Assembly (NCBI RefSeq): GCF_947623445.1
Contig: NC_135244.1
Span: forward strand, 6,014,001-6,078,000
From: Clavelina lepadiformis
Taxonomy: Eukaryota; Chordata; Ascidiacea; Aplousobranchia; Clavelinidae
Length of the DNA stretch: 64,000 nucleotides
Direction of reading: 5' to 3'
Position numbers and translations under genes: made by a program. Below the pieces are notes generated by a model. That model was not told where the DNA came from. It worked only from the letters and a program-made list of their open reading frames with translations, and ran no database searches. Shown here piece after piece: positions 49,773 to 62,576 of this stretch; position 1 is the first letter of the stretch, and every line of letters starts with the position of its first letter.

Positions 49773-51476
49773 TAAATTCAATTGGTTTCGGGAAGGACCA
49801 AAGAAAAATGCGTGTTGTTGATTGCAGCGAATAGCCTTTGCATAAAAGCAAATAACATAGACTATCCTACAATAACACATGTTGTACAATCTATACACCA
49901 ACGTGGTTACCCAACCTACTTTATTTTAGCTTGCAGAAATTTTTCGCAAATTCTTCGACAATAAGTTTGCTGTAACTCATGTTTTTACTTATATGTAGGC
50001 AAATAGCAGCAAGCGACGGACTTCCGGTGACTGCTTTTACACGCAATTACCAATTACTGAATGACATTTTAAATTTGACAGTTGTGACATATAGTTTCTC
50101 GACCTGTAATAACGAAGGTGTAAGCCAGAAATATAGACAAATCATTTTGTAAAATCTATTTTTTTTAAAGTTGACACATGGTAGGACTATCGCATTATTC
50201 GATACATATAGACAAATCATGATTTCATTATGATTTTTAATAGAACGACACTTTCATCTCCAGAATGATATCTGTTGCGCAGTAGGCGATTTTGTTTGGA
50301 ACGACATTTCAGAAAACATATACGCTTCTGAATTAATCAAAAAACAAAATTTATTTTCTTCTTAGTTCTAACTACGGTAGATTACGCCTAGTAAGGTGAA
50401 ACTCACGTGATCGTGTGCATACGGATGACTACGTGTTAATTATTACCCTACACATTTCGAGTCAATACAAAGCAACAGCATGAAGAATGGTGAGACCTAA
50501 TACCATTATAGGCCATGTGGAAGTACTGCGTCATGTATTGGCGCTGTAGCAATCCAATAAATGTGTTGCTTTTTACTCCCTGAAAAAAGCTTGGCTTGTT
50601 TCTGACAATCAATCCTGGGTCCCCAACTGGTCATTGCATTTTTGTATAACTTTAGTTTATCTTTTTACTTTGCAGAAACAATACAAAGCCCAAGATTATT
50701 TCCACATAGTACAAATGAATATCTATACTGTATTTTGTGCTTACTGCTTATGGTAAGCTTGCATTGTATTGTATTGTTTATTTTTCGTCATTGTCTGTGG
50801 GGAAACAAAAACAAAACGCTAGGTTATTATTATTGTGGCGTGATAAAATAATAGCTCCACCAGTAATCCATGAACGGCGAAAAGAAGCAAAGCCCAAAGG
50901 CTTAAGAAGTGCAAGAATAATATAACCAAATAATAAAAATGAATAATGGTTAGCACAGACGCAAAACTCAAAAGTTATACACAAAAACGTATGTTTTGAT
51001 ATGAGTAATTGTATTTACGATTATAAAACCATGTGTTAGTGGCCTGATCTCAAAGCAGCAACTATTCGTAAGGGAGTATTTCTAAACAAAAGTATTGACA
51101 GAAAACGTTGCATCAGCAATTTTAAATAGCTTAGTCACGAGTTTGAGCATGACACAACAGTATTACTTATAGCTAACTTCACTCCCTTTAGTTAGCATTC
51201 AAGTAAAACGATAAATAGCAATGTGCACATAAGTAAAAGGAAGAGCTACACTAAATCGGTAAACAAGGCCTTCGCGCGTGTTTAAGCCAGTGCCTTAGGC
51301 TTCCGTGTCATTTGCGTTGACTTGCATCGTGTATTGTGGTTGGTATTCTTGCGTCGTCAGTGAACGAACGGAATTTCGGCCGCGTCTTGCTTTAACAAAA
51401 TTAGACTTCATTTTCAAATTTGTGCAATTTTCTTTTGATTTTGTCCTGAGATTACATAAGCAGTAAGCCTAAGAAG
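49773..51476. other. Spacer before ferritin copy 2, start of the duplicated unit
   Basis: From about 50085 onward the sequence repeats at about 57500, marking the left edge of the ferritin tandem duplication. It contains the probable promoter and 5' UTR of copy 2. No other gene is seen. Confidence 0.5.
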
Positions 51477-52595
51477 ATGGCAGAACAACAACAATCTACT
51501 TTGGTAAGTTTTGTATAGAAAACATGATTTTAATGGTTAAAGACAAATTTTTAGCTAAAGCTTTGTTGTTGTTTGAAAATATAATACCTTGTAAGTTATG
51601 ATTAAAAGCGTTTCGTGCCGTTTTTAATTCGTTTTGTATGTTTTTAGGGTGACAGAGCTGGACTCTGGTCAAAGAAATGTGAGGAAGAACTGAACAAGCA
51701 AATTAATTTGGAACTGTACGCATCATATGTGTATATGGCCATGGTATGTTTCAGTGTCAAAAGCTGATACCGGTATATCTTTATTTGGGTCTATTGCAAA
51801 ACTACACAACCTTAGGATGCATTTGTACATGAAACCACAGCTACTGAAATTGTGACGTCATCTGTTTGTGCACTTCTGCACTAGACCCTCATTTTTACCA
51901 GTGGCTAACATTTTGTTTAAGCAGTGCATAATTTTGTTGGACTTCCCTTAAACTTTTGTGTTTGCATGTTTCAGGGACACTTTTTCGATCGTGATGACGT
52001 TGCATTGAAGAATATTTCCAAGTTCTTCAGGGAAAATTCAGAGGAAGAGCGTGAACATGCAGAAAAAATTATCAGCTACCATAATCGCCGTGGAGGAACC
52101 ACATCATACTTCCCAATTCAGGTTTGTTTTTGTTTAACATATCATCAATTTACTTGTGCAACCTACATCTAGCACATTGAGGCAAAGTTTTTATAAATGC
52201 TTTATTAACTAGGTTAAATATTTTGTAGCCACCGAATCAATTTGACCCAAAGACCTTCAACACAATGAAGGCAATGCAATGTGCTCTTGCACTGGAGGTC
52301 AATGTGAACAAGAGTTTGCTTGCATTACATGAAGTTGGAAATGAAGATCCAGAGGTACTTCTAAAATCATTTTCTAGCTTTTTGTTAATATTTGTTAAGG
52401 TGTGGGTTTTTAGAATTAATTATTTCAATAGAAATCTGTAATTTTTCACAGTTTCAAGACTTCATTGAAGCAAATTTCTTGCATGAGCAAGTTGAAGCAA
52501 TCAAGCAACTGAAGGATTACATCACTCAGCTGAAACTAGCCGGTCCAGGCTTGGGAGAATATATGTTCGACAAGCATTTTAAAAGCAGCTCCTAA
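51477..52595 (+). CDS. Ferritin, H-type, copy 2
   Basis: Exons 51477-51503, 51648-51743, 51975-52121, 52229-52354 and 52452-52595 give 179 residues starting MAEQQQSTL. The ferroxidase residues are all present: [20 protein letters not shown] with E, E and H, ALEVNVN and FLHEQV. The end [17 protein letters not shown] is typical of animal ferritins. Cytosolic iron storage with Fe(II) oxidation. It is nearly identical to copy 3, differing for instance at I/V and R/K in [10 protein letters not shown] and at H/Q before NRRGG. A polyadenylation signal AATAAA lies at 52834. The 5' region has a CAGTGC loop-like motif at 51288-51293 that may be iron-responsive, but its stem is imperfect. Confidence 0.92.
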
Positions 52596-52833
52596 ACTGA
52601 TTCATTGGCAATGTTATTTCATCTTGTAATATGATTCATCAGTAATATCAGTAGCAACTTTAACCTTCATATGTGTAAATCACAGTTGAAATATAGTCTT
52701 CTGTAAGCTTTTCGTGCTTGTAATTTCATTGTTTGTTGTGATTGTTTGTCATTTAGCTTGTTCAATGTCTTGCTGCTTTCATCAAGTATTTTGTTGTTCT
52801 TATTCCGATATCCATTCTTTGTTAGATAAAATC

Positions 52834-52839
52834 AATAAA
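52834..52839 (+). terminator. Polyadenylation signal of ferritin copy 2
   Basis: AATAAA about 240 nt after the stop, conserved at 60571 after copy 3. Confidence 0.6.
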
Positions 52840-53148
52840 AAGGAAATGTTCGTGCACCGTGATAAGATCAAGCATGCTTGTTTTCAGATATTTATGATCA
52901 TATGGCATTGGCAGTCATCAAAATGTCGACAGAGGAAATGACATCATAATAATGGTTTCAGCTGTTGTCGATCATTTTTGTGTGATCGTCAGCACTGCAA
53001 CGTCAAATGCTTAGGTTGTATTATGATGTACCAACATGAATAAGGTGTTTGCACCCTTCACTTTAACCAAAATAATATTGTAGATAGAAAAAATACACTG
53101 TTGCCTTTGGAATCAATAGTTTGTGTAGCAATCAGTTACGACTTAAAT

Positions 53149-55706
53149 CAGTGGTTCCCAAAGTGGGCGCCAGCGCCCCCTTGTGGGCGTTGGCGCCTCT
53201 CAAGGGGGCGCTGGCTACTAAATGGGCGATTGGGGGGCGCTGATAATAAAGTGGGCAGTAACAAGAATAGTGCCAAAGTAAACATTTGTGCTATTTGTAT
53301 AATAGTTTTATGCTTCGATGTACTTGTTTTACTTTCCTGTATTTGGTTGCATAGTATGAGATTTTTCGGTTAATCCTAAAATGAAATACATTTATTAGGC
53401 TCACTATTCTTATTTTTACGTTAATAGACGAATTTCAACAGTATTGTGTCATAATAATCTTGCATTTTTTCTCACATGTAGCATATCCCAAAAGGTATTT
53501 AAGCCACGAGGAAGTTAGTGTGATTGTGAATAGCAATATTGTTAGATTTTAGTTAGTGAGTTGGTACCTAGTTATAGTTATGTTATTCAGTCATTAGAGT
53601 GCTAAATAACGACTTCAGCCAAATGAAAATGCAGGCAATACAGTTCAAGTTATTTCCAGTATGGATTTATTCCAGCCCCAAATTCCGAATCACAGCCGAT
53701 GTGTTTGCTGTGCTTTAAAGTGTTTTCTACTGAATCGATGAAGCTGTCCAGACTTTCCGAGCATTTAACGAAAATTCACCCAGATAAAGTAGGCAAGAGT
53801 GCATCATTTTTTTGAAACGCTCTGGGACAATTTCAAAAAACGCAAAACTGTTGGTACGATGTATTCAAACCTTTCCCATACAAGTAATGATGGATTACGT
53901 GCGTCTTACAATTTGTCTTTGATGCTTGCAAGAAAAGGCAAGCCGCATACGATCGGTGAAGCATTGATCTTGCCATCAGTGAAGGAAGTTTTGGACACCG
54001 TTTTGCATCACAAGGCCTCTTCTACAGTTATTAAATCTATTCCTCTGAGTAACAATACTGTACAGAGACGGGTGGATGAGAAGGCCACCGATATAGAAGA
54101 TAGTTTATGCAGCATCATCAGAAATACAGAACTCAGTTTACAACTGGATGAGTCAACTTTGCCAGGAAATGAGTCTCTATTACTTGGGTATGTTCGTTTT
54201 GTGAATGATGAAGTTTTACATGAAGAGTTGGCAATCGCTTTAACACTGGATTCAGATCCCCGGGGTGAGACAGTATTCCAAGAAGATAAAACATATTTCG
54301 AAAAAAACAAATTCCACTTACCAATGTCACAGCGTGTGCAACTGACGGCGCCCCATCTATGATGTGCCGTTACCGTGGTTTCATGGCATTCCTAAAAGCA
54401 GCGAATCCAAACGTGCTTACAATTCATTGTGTGATTCATCCGCAGCATTTGGTGGCCAAGAATATCAGTGGTCGTCTTAACCTCTCATTGAAGACTGTCA
54501 TCAAGGCAGTAAATAAGACTAAAGCTCATGCGCTTAACACACGCTTGTTTAAGCAATTGTGTAAAGAGAACGACGAGGCCTTTGAGCGCTTACTTCTACA
54601 CACCGAAGTAAGATGGCTCTCCAAGGGAAACGGCCTTGTACGATTTTAAACACTGATAGATACTGTTGTGGAATTCTTGGAAGCTGTGACCCTCGCCTTG
54701 CCAAAGAAATTATTGCTATAAAATGATATCTCATAATTGTCAGATATATTTTCCAAATTTAACGAATTGAACCTATCCCTTCAGGGCAACGAGGTAAATC
54801 GAATCAAGGTAAAATCAGTAGGCCTACCGTGTGGACTCAAAAATAAGTTTGCGTTGTATGGGCGAAATTTAGCTAGACGCAATTCTCCCGGTTTTCCAGC
54901 CTGCAACAACTTGCTATCAGCAACAAAGGTATTTCTTATGTTGATGTTGAGACATACAGCAAGCATATTAAGGAATTGCATGAAGACATGGAAGTTCGGT
55001 TTCAGGATGTAATACAATTGGAGATTCCTGACTGGATAATCGACCCATTCATTGATATTTCCGAGCAAGGCATTCTTGCAAAATTATTTTCAACGCAAAC
55101 CAAAATTCCATATCTTGTATCAATCATTTTGGCTGCAACGCGATATTAAAGTGAAATATCCTCACGTGTGGAATCGGGTAAAAAATTTTTCATTGCATTT
55201 CCCAGCTCATACTTAGTAGAGCGTGCATTCAGTGTCGTCACAATGCTTCTGGACAACAAAAGAAACCGCCTGGATATAGTGAGACGGGGAGATTTACAAG
55301 TGTTATGTAACAACATGTTTATGATGTAACAAAAGCTTTGTTTGACTTGAATGCTGGATGATGTAATAATCCCTGCTATCTAGTTTTGATGACAGGAGCC
55401 AGGTTTGTAAACGTTCAATTTAGTTGCTTATCGAAGTAATTAAAAAAAAAGCGATTACACGGTTTGAAAGAGGAATGTCCTGCTGTGTCAGAAATGTTTT
55501 AGTTGTCAAAATTGACCCATCGTACATCGAGTAATTGTAAAACATTTCAGGCTCATTTTAGAGCTGATTTTGCAAGCGTGCAGGTGCATGGTTAATCGCT
55601 TCCCGAATGAATAGTAAATTCGTTGTTACTTTTTTGTTGAATGGGCGTTTGATAGTCAGTAATATGTCCAGGGGGGCGTTATCGGAAAAAAGTTTGGGAA
55701 ACACTG
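53149..55706 (+). mobile_element. hAT transposon with ZBED-type transposase, decayed
   Basis: 2,558 bp with CAGTGGTTCCCAAA and TTTGGGAAACACTG ends and a perfect 8-bp duplication ACTTAAAT (53141-53148, 55707-55714). The plus strand holds a BED-type zinc finger (about 53703-53790, MCLLCFKVF then SEHLTKIH), the segment ARKGKPHTIGEALILPSVKE and LQLDESTLPGNESLLLGYVR around a catalytic-type Asp (53930-54200), a PQHLVAKNISGRL region (about 54440) and a C-terminal dimerisation block FPSSYLVERAFSVVTMLLDN (about 55195-55260). The longest frame is cut by a TGA at about 54361, with further frame breaks and a stop at about 54648. This matches the ZBED5/FAM200-like hAT group. Not autonomous now. Confidence 0.9.
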
Positions 55707-55714
55707 ACTTAAAT

Positions 55715-58700
55715 CGTGAAAAATGAGTTGTCATCTAGTATATTATTGATCTACTAAAAACTGGGGAATAGTAACTTGGGTTACCCAGACTTGATTTTAC
55801 ATTCAGGTTAAGGTCGTCTTTATTGAGGATTGGTATTTAGGCGCTGTGGGATTGCCTGGTTTAGGGTCATGAAACACTAGGGATGGGCCGATACGAACCC
55901 AAACCCGAATAGATTCGCCGAATATCACGTTGATGGAAGATTCGGGCGAACCCGAATACCAACAATGGCGAACGCGAATACAATACTACTTATAAATTTA
56001 CTGACTTTTGTTAAAAATTATCATCTAGTTTCTCCACAAAGCTAAACTAGAGTCAGCAGTACTTACAATGAAGGTCGTTTTACTAACGATTTTGCTTTTT
56101 TAATCGTTTTTTTAAACACTATTTTTCGAAAGAAAGCGATTTGTTTATCGATTACATCATGTTACAAGCAAGACTTCACAACTTTTGGATGAAATTTTAT
56201 TGTTTGGTTCTAATACGAATAGATTCGGGATTCGTTCGTGTCGACCTTCATGATATTCGGGTTCGCCCGAACCTGAATAATCTTCCTCGTGGCACATCCC
56301 TATAAAATACCCTCCTAGTTTTAAGAAAACCAATTTACCGAAAGTTTTGTATTTTCATGATAAAAGATATCTCCATTTTCCAGCATTTCATATCAAAAGG
56401 AGTTTTTTAATGAAATGTTTGCCGTGATAAAATATAACAATTTCAAGTAGACCTTAAATACCAGGAAAAGTCAAACTGCATCATTTGCATTTTGCTTGAG
56501 CAAGACACCTGAAAACAACAGCGCAGTAAAGAAAAAGATATCCGCATTGCTTTTCGTAAGTCCATATTATTCATAAATAATAACACATTGGAAGCAAAGT
56601 ATTGCTTATAATAATCAAGGCGAAAAGCACAAAGAAAACACTAACATGATATTATTTTAGGAAGTTAACTGAAAGCTAAAGTCAATAAAACGTATAATAC
56701 TGTTATGGTGAAAACAAATAAAGATACTGCAGTGGGCAAGTAGGCTAAAATGCAAGTATCATTCTGGTTGTTAAAAGAGTGGTCTATAATAAAAACTTTT
56801 AAACATATGTAATAATAAAATATATGTAACACTCCTTTCAATAGATTTTGTTTTTGGAAGTCCTTTAGCAAAATATCACAACATTATTTGAAGAAAAAAA
56901 ATACCGTTGAAGACCATATAGATTTGACACTTCTACAGAGAAAACACAATGTTCAGCCATCACACTACAAAATTTAACATTGAAGTCAAAGAATGTAAAG
57001 TAACGAAAATAAAATGCTAACTTTTCCAATATATTCTCATGTTTAAAAATGCAAATTTAAAATTGTGTCATAAAAATTATAACGCAAAAGATATGGGGAA
57101 TCTTTCGAGTATGTGCAATAAGGTATCATACATGCTAATGTCAAAGATTAAGCATGTCACTTCAGAAGAGAGAAATATGTACCTTATTGGTAAGAGACAG
57201 ACGTTTTAAAACAGATAAATACTTCAAATAAACCTTACCAATTGTGAGAAAATGCTCACAAAAATAAGCTGATGGCGGTACTTTCAACAATGGCAAGAGA
57301 TACTTGATTTACAAATTAACGTATCAATACAAAATGCAAGAGCAGTTACCTTTGCACATACAAAACAAAAATGTCATGATCGCTATAATGGCAATAAGCT
57401 GAGTTCAACCAGGCATAAACAACCTACAGTATTCTTGTAATAATGAAGATAAAATCACACACATAAAGGTTATACGGTCATTTCTAAAGAACACAGTATG
57501 ACATTTGTGACATACAGTTTCTCGACTCACAGTGACGTGGAAGTAAGCCAGAAATACGCACAAATCATCTTGTAAAATCTATTTTGTCAGAAAGTTGACG
57601 CATGATTGGACTATCGTATTATCCGTATGATTTCATTATGAATTTTCATAGAACGAAATATATCTTTACATAAACATTTCTGGGCACCATCATCTAGTCC
57701 TAATACATTGTAGTATATACAGTTTCTCTAAACCCCATTATAAACGAAGAAACATTTACAATTTTATTAACGTGCACACTTTTAACTGAAAAAACAACTT
57801 TTCCATAGCTATAAGGCTGAAATTTCAGAAAACATATACGCTTCTGATTTAATCAAAAAAGAAAATTTATTTTCTTCTTAGTTCTAACTACGGTAGATTA
57901 CGCCTAGTAAGGTGAAATTCACGTGATCGGGTGCATATGGAAGACTACGTGTTAATTATTACCTACACATTTCGAGTCAATACAAAGCAACAGCATGAAG
58001 AATGGTGAGACCTAATACCGTTATTCTTATAGGCCATGTGGAAGTACTGCGTCATGTATTGGCACCGTATCAATCCAATAAATCTGCTGCTTTTCACTCC
58101 CTGAAAAAACTTGGTTTGTTTTTGACAATCAATCTCGGGTCCCCAACTGGTCATTGCATTTTTGTATAACTTTAGTTTATCTTTTTACTTTGCAGACACA
58201 ATACAAAGCCCAAGATTATTTCCACATAGTGAATATGAATATCTATACTGTGTTTTGTGCTAACTGCTTATGGTATGTAAACTTGCATTGCATTGTATTA
58301 TATTGTGTATTTCTCGTCATTGTCTGTGGGGAAACAAAAAACAAAACGCTAGCTAGCTACTGTACCGTGATAAAATAATAGCTCCACCAGTAATCCATGA
58401 ACGGCGAAAAGAAGCAAAGCCCAAGGGTTTAAGAAGTGCAAGAATAGTATAACCAAATAATAAAATGAATAATGGTTAGCACAGCCACAAAAGTAAAAAA
58501 TTTATACACATAATAAAGATCCTACCTTCTCCAAAGTTAAAAGAAAAGTGTTTCTTTTATAAATAATTTCGCCTCAATCTAATTATATTGTTGAAATGAC
58601 TCAACATCACAAGCATTAATAAAAACCTCACAATGATAAATGATTTAGTTTAATATGGATTGGTGTATAATTGATGTGTGGCTGAATTTTGTGGAGAAAT

Positions 58701-59192
58701 TAACCTATGTTTTGTTATGACTGGTAGTATTTATTAGTATGAAATTATGTGTTAGTGGCCTGATCTCAAAGCAGCAACTATTCGTAAGGGAGTATTTCAA
58801 AACGAAAGTATTGACAGAAAACGTTGCATCAGCAATTTTAAATAGCTTAGTCACGAGTTCGAGCATGACACAACAGTATTACTTATAGCTAACTTCACTC
58901 CCTCTAGTTAGCATTGAAGTAAAACGATAAATAGCAATGTGCACATAAGTAAAAGGAAGAGCTACACTAAATCGGTAAACAAGGCCTTCGCGCGGGTACA
59001 AACCAGTTCCTTAGGCTTCCGTGTCATTTGCGTTGACTTGCATCGTGTATTGTGGTTGGTATTCTTGCGTCGTCAGTGAACGAACGGAATTTCGGCCGCG
59101 TCTTGCTTTAACAAAATTAGACTTCATTTTCAAATTTGTGCAATTTTCTTTTGATTTTCTCCGGAGATTACATAAGCAGTAAGCCTAAGAAG
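55715..59192. other. Non-coding remainder of unit A and 5' flank of ferritin copy 3
   Basis: Contains the MITE described separately, the AT-rich distal part of unit A (56380-57497, repeated at 61130-62275) and the upstream part of unit B. No gene is recognised. Confidence 0.45.
55878..56302. mobile_element. 425-bp hAT-like MITE in ferritin unit A
   Basis: Ends TAGGGATGGGCC and, reverse-complemented, TAGGGATGTGCC. The interior has inverted GATTCGGG/CCCGAAT blocks. Flanked by TGAAACAC (55870-55877) and TAAAATAC (56303-56310), an 8-bp duplication with two changes. The sister unit reads catgaaacaccctcc at about 61080 with no insertion. Confidence 0.75.
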
Positions 59193-60324
59193 ATGGCAGA
59201 ACAACAACAATCTACTTCGGTAAGTTTTGGTTAGAAAACATATGATTTTAATGGTTAAAGACAAATTTTTAGCTAAAGCTTTGTTGTTGCTTGAAAATAT
59301 AATACCTTGTAAGTTATGATTAAAAGTGTTTCGTGCCGATTTTAATTCGTTTTGTATGTTTTTAGGGTGACAGAGCTGGACTCTGGTCAAAGAAATGTGA
59401 GGAAGAACTGAACAAGCAAATTAATTTGGAACTGTACGCATCATATGTGTATATGGCCATGGTATGTTTCAGTGTCAAATATCTGATACCGGTATATCTT
59501 TTTTGGGTTTATTGCAAAACTACACAACCTTAGAATGCATTTGTACATGAGACCGCAGCTACTGAAATTGTAACGTCATCTGTTTGTGCATTTTTGCACA
59601 GATCTTCATTTTTACCAGTGGCTAACTATTGTTTAAGTAATAAATAATTTTGTTGTTTGTGTGACTCCCCTTAAACTGTTTGTGGTTGCATGTTTCAGGG
59701 ACACTTTTTCGATCGTGATGACGTTGCATTGAAGAATGTTTCCAAGTTCTTCAAGGAAAACTCAGAGGAAGAACGTGAACATGCAGAAAAAATTATCAGC
59801 TACCAAAATCGCCGTGGAGGAACCACATCATACTTCCCAATTCAGGTTGGTTTTTGTTTAAGATATAAGATATCAATTCGATTGTGCAACCTACATCAAG
59901 CATATTGAGGCAAAGTTTTTGAAATAAATGCTGTATTAACCAGGTTAATTATTTTGCAGCCCCCGAATCAATTTGACCCAAAGACCTTCAACACAATGAA
60001 GGCAATGCAATGTGCTCTTGCACTGGAGGTCAATGTGAACAAAAGTTTGCTTGCATTGCATGAAGTTGGAAATGAAGATCCAGAGGTACTTTTGAAATCA
60101 TTTTCTAGCTTTTTGCTAATATTTGTTAAGGTTTGGGTTTTCAGAATTAATTATTTCAATAGAAATATAATTTTTTGCAGTTTCAAGACTTCATTGAAGC
60201 AAATTTCTTGCATGAGCAAGTTGAAGCAATCAAGCAACTGAAGGATTACATCACTCAGCTGAAACTAGCCGGTCCAGGCCTGGGAGAATACATGTTCGAC
60301 AAGCATTTTAAAAGCAGCTCCTAA
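59193..60324 (+). CDS. Ferritin, H-type, copy 3
   Basis: Exons 59193-59219, 59366-59461, 59699-59845, 59960-60085 and 60181-60324 give 179 residues, starting [16 protein letters not shown]. The full ferroxidase set and the C-terminal [17 protein letters not shown] are present. It encodes a cytosolic iron-storage subunit expected to co-assemble with copy 2, from which it differs at only a few residues. Intron sequences and both flanks also match copy 2. The upstream CAGTGC motif of copy 2 reads CAGTTC here, so any post-transcriptional iron control could differ between the twins. Confidence 0.92.
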
Positions 60325-62576
60325 ACTAAACATTGGCAATGTTATTTCATCTTAAAATATGATTCATCAGTAATATCAGTGGCAATTTTATCCTTCATAT
60401 TTGTAAATTACAGTTCAAATGTAGTCTTCTGTAAGTTTTTCTGCTTGTAATTTCATTGTGTTCGTTGTGCTTGACACTTATGTTGTGATTGTGTGTTATT
60501 TGGCTTGTTCAACATCTTGATGCTTTCATCAAGTATTTTGTTGTTATTCCATTCTTTGTTAGATAAAATCAATAAAAAGGAAATGTTCGTGCACCGTGGT
60601 AAGATCAAGTATGCTTGTTTTAAGTTATTTATGATCATGAGGCATTGGTAGTCATCAAAATGTCTATGGAGGAAATGACATTAAATAATGGTTTTTGTTT
60701 GATCGTCAACACTGTGATGTAAAATGCAGGAAATCCTCATAATATTTGATTAAGCATGAAAGCTGTGGTTCCTTAAGTTATATTATGATGGACCAACATC
60801 AATAAAGTGTTTGCACCCTTCATTTTAACCAAAATAATATTGTAGATGGCAAAAATATACTGTTGCCTTTGAAATAAATAGTTTGTGTAGCAATCAGTTA
60901 TGACTTAAATCGTGAAAAATGAGTTGCAATCTAGTAAATTATCGTGATCTACATATATCTGGGTAATAGTAACTTGGACCAGGCAGATATATATGAGATG
61001 TTTGACTTCACTTTACATTCAGGGTAAGGTCGTCTTTATTGTGAAGTGCCATTTAGACGCCGGGGATTGCCTGGTTGAAACATGAAACACCCTCCTAGTT
61101 TTGAGAAAACCAAATCACCGAAAGTTTTATATTTTCATGATAAAAGTTATTTCAATTTTCCAGCATTTCATATCAAAAGGAGTTTTTTTATGAAATGTTT
61201 GCTATGATAAAATATAACACTTTCAAGTAGACCTTAAATACCAGGAAAAGTCAAACTACATCATTTGCATTTTGCTTGAGCAAGACACCTGAAAACAACA
61301 GCGCAGTAAAGAAAAAGATATCCGCATTGCTTTTCGTAAGTCCATATTATTCATAAAGAATAACACATTGGAAGCAAAGTATTGCTTATAATAATCAAGG
61401 CGAAAAGCACAAAGAAAACACTAACATGATATTATTTTAGGCAGTTTACTGAAAGCTAAAGTCAATAAAACGTATAATACTGTTATGGTGAAAACAAATA
61501 AAGATACTGCAGTGGGCAAGTACAATGCAAGTATCATTCTGGTTGTTAAAAGAGTGGTCTATAACAAAAATTTCTAAACATATGTAATAATAAATCATAT
61601 GTAACACTCCTTTCAATAGATTTTTTTTCGGTAAGCCCTTTAACAAAATATCACAACATTATTTGAAGAAAAAGAATATTGTTGAAGACCATATAGATTT
61701 GACACTTCTACAGAGAAAACACAATGTTCAGCCATCACACTACAAAATTTAACATTGAAGTCAAAGAATGTAAAGTAACAAAAATAAAATGCTAACTTTT
61801 CCAATATATTCTCATGTTTAAAAATGCAAATTTAAAATTGTGTCATAAATATTATAACGCAAAAGATATGGGGAATCTTTCGAGGATGTGCAACAAGGTA
61901 TGATACAAGCTAATGTCAAAGATTAAGCATGTCACTTCAGAAGAGACAAATAGGTACCTTATTGGTAAGAGACAGACGTTTTAAAACAGATAAATTCTTG
62001 AAATAAACCTTACCAATTGTGAGAAAATGCTAACAAAAATAAGCTGATGGCAGTACTTTCAACAATGGCAAGAGATACTTGATTTACAAATTAACGTATC
62101 AATACAAAATGCAATAGCAGTTATCTTTGCACATACAAATCAAAAATGTCATGATCGCTATAATGGCAATAAGCTGAGTTCAACCAGGCATAAACAACCT
62201 ACAGTATTCTTGCAATAATGTTGTTGCAATAATGAAGATAAAGTAAAAGACATAAGGCTATACGATCATCTGTAAAGAACACGAATGCACGAAGAAAATA
62301 GTACAAAAAAATTGAAATAAAGCACAACACGTATGGAACATGTGCATAAAAATACGAATGCTGTTGAAATGAAAAAACGCATAAAATGAAAACGATGCAA
62401 ATATGGGGATGGCGCACCAAGCATGTTCTCTTCACAAAAAAGCACCAATATTGAAAATGAACAGTAAATACAAGAAAACATGAAACCGAACTATACGAAA
62501 AATAATGGTCAGGCAAACGATCAAATAGTACAATAAGTTGTTGTTAAAATTGGCAGTAAAACAGCCTTTTGAAAGT
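60325..62576. other. Distal part of ferritin unit B and 3' flank of the SH3 gene
   Basis: Repeats 52596-57497 without the two insertions, up to about 62275. After that it is single-copy sequence leading to the stop codon of the minus-strand SH3 gene. No further gene is seen. Confidence 0.45.
60571..60576 (+). terminator. Polyadenylation signal of ferritin copy 3
   Basis: AATAAA in the same position relative to the stop codon as in copy 2. Confidence 0.6.

Larger units (their letters stand above)
50085..57497. repeat. Ferritin tandem duplication, unit A
   Basis: Direct repeat of 57500-62275 that includes ferritin copy 2 and long non-coding flanks. Without the hAT element (53149-55706) and the MITE (55878-56302) it is about 4.4 kb. 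The match continues through both flanks and most introns, so the duplication was of DNA, not RNA. Confidence 0.85.
57500..62275. repeat. Ferritin tandem duplication, unit B
   Basis: Direct copy of unit A containing ferritin copy 3. It lacks both the hAT element and the MITE, showing the uninterrupted targets ttatgacttaaatcgtg (about 60900) and catgaaacaccctcc (about 61080). It has a local difference at about 57650-57830. Confidence 0.85.

Noticed and set aside
53799-54649. Host gene for a ZBED-like protein
   Set aside because: The frame sits within perfect hAT ends and an 8-bp duplication, is broken, and is absent from the sister ferritin unit.
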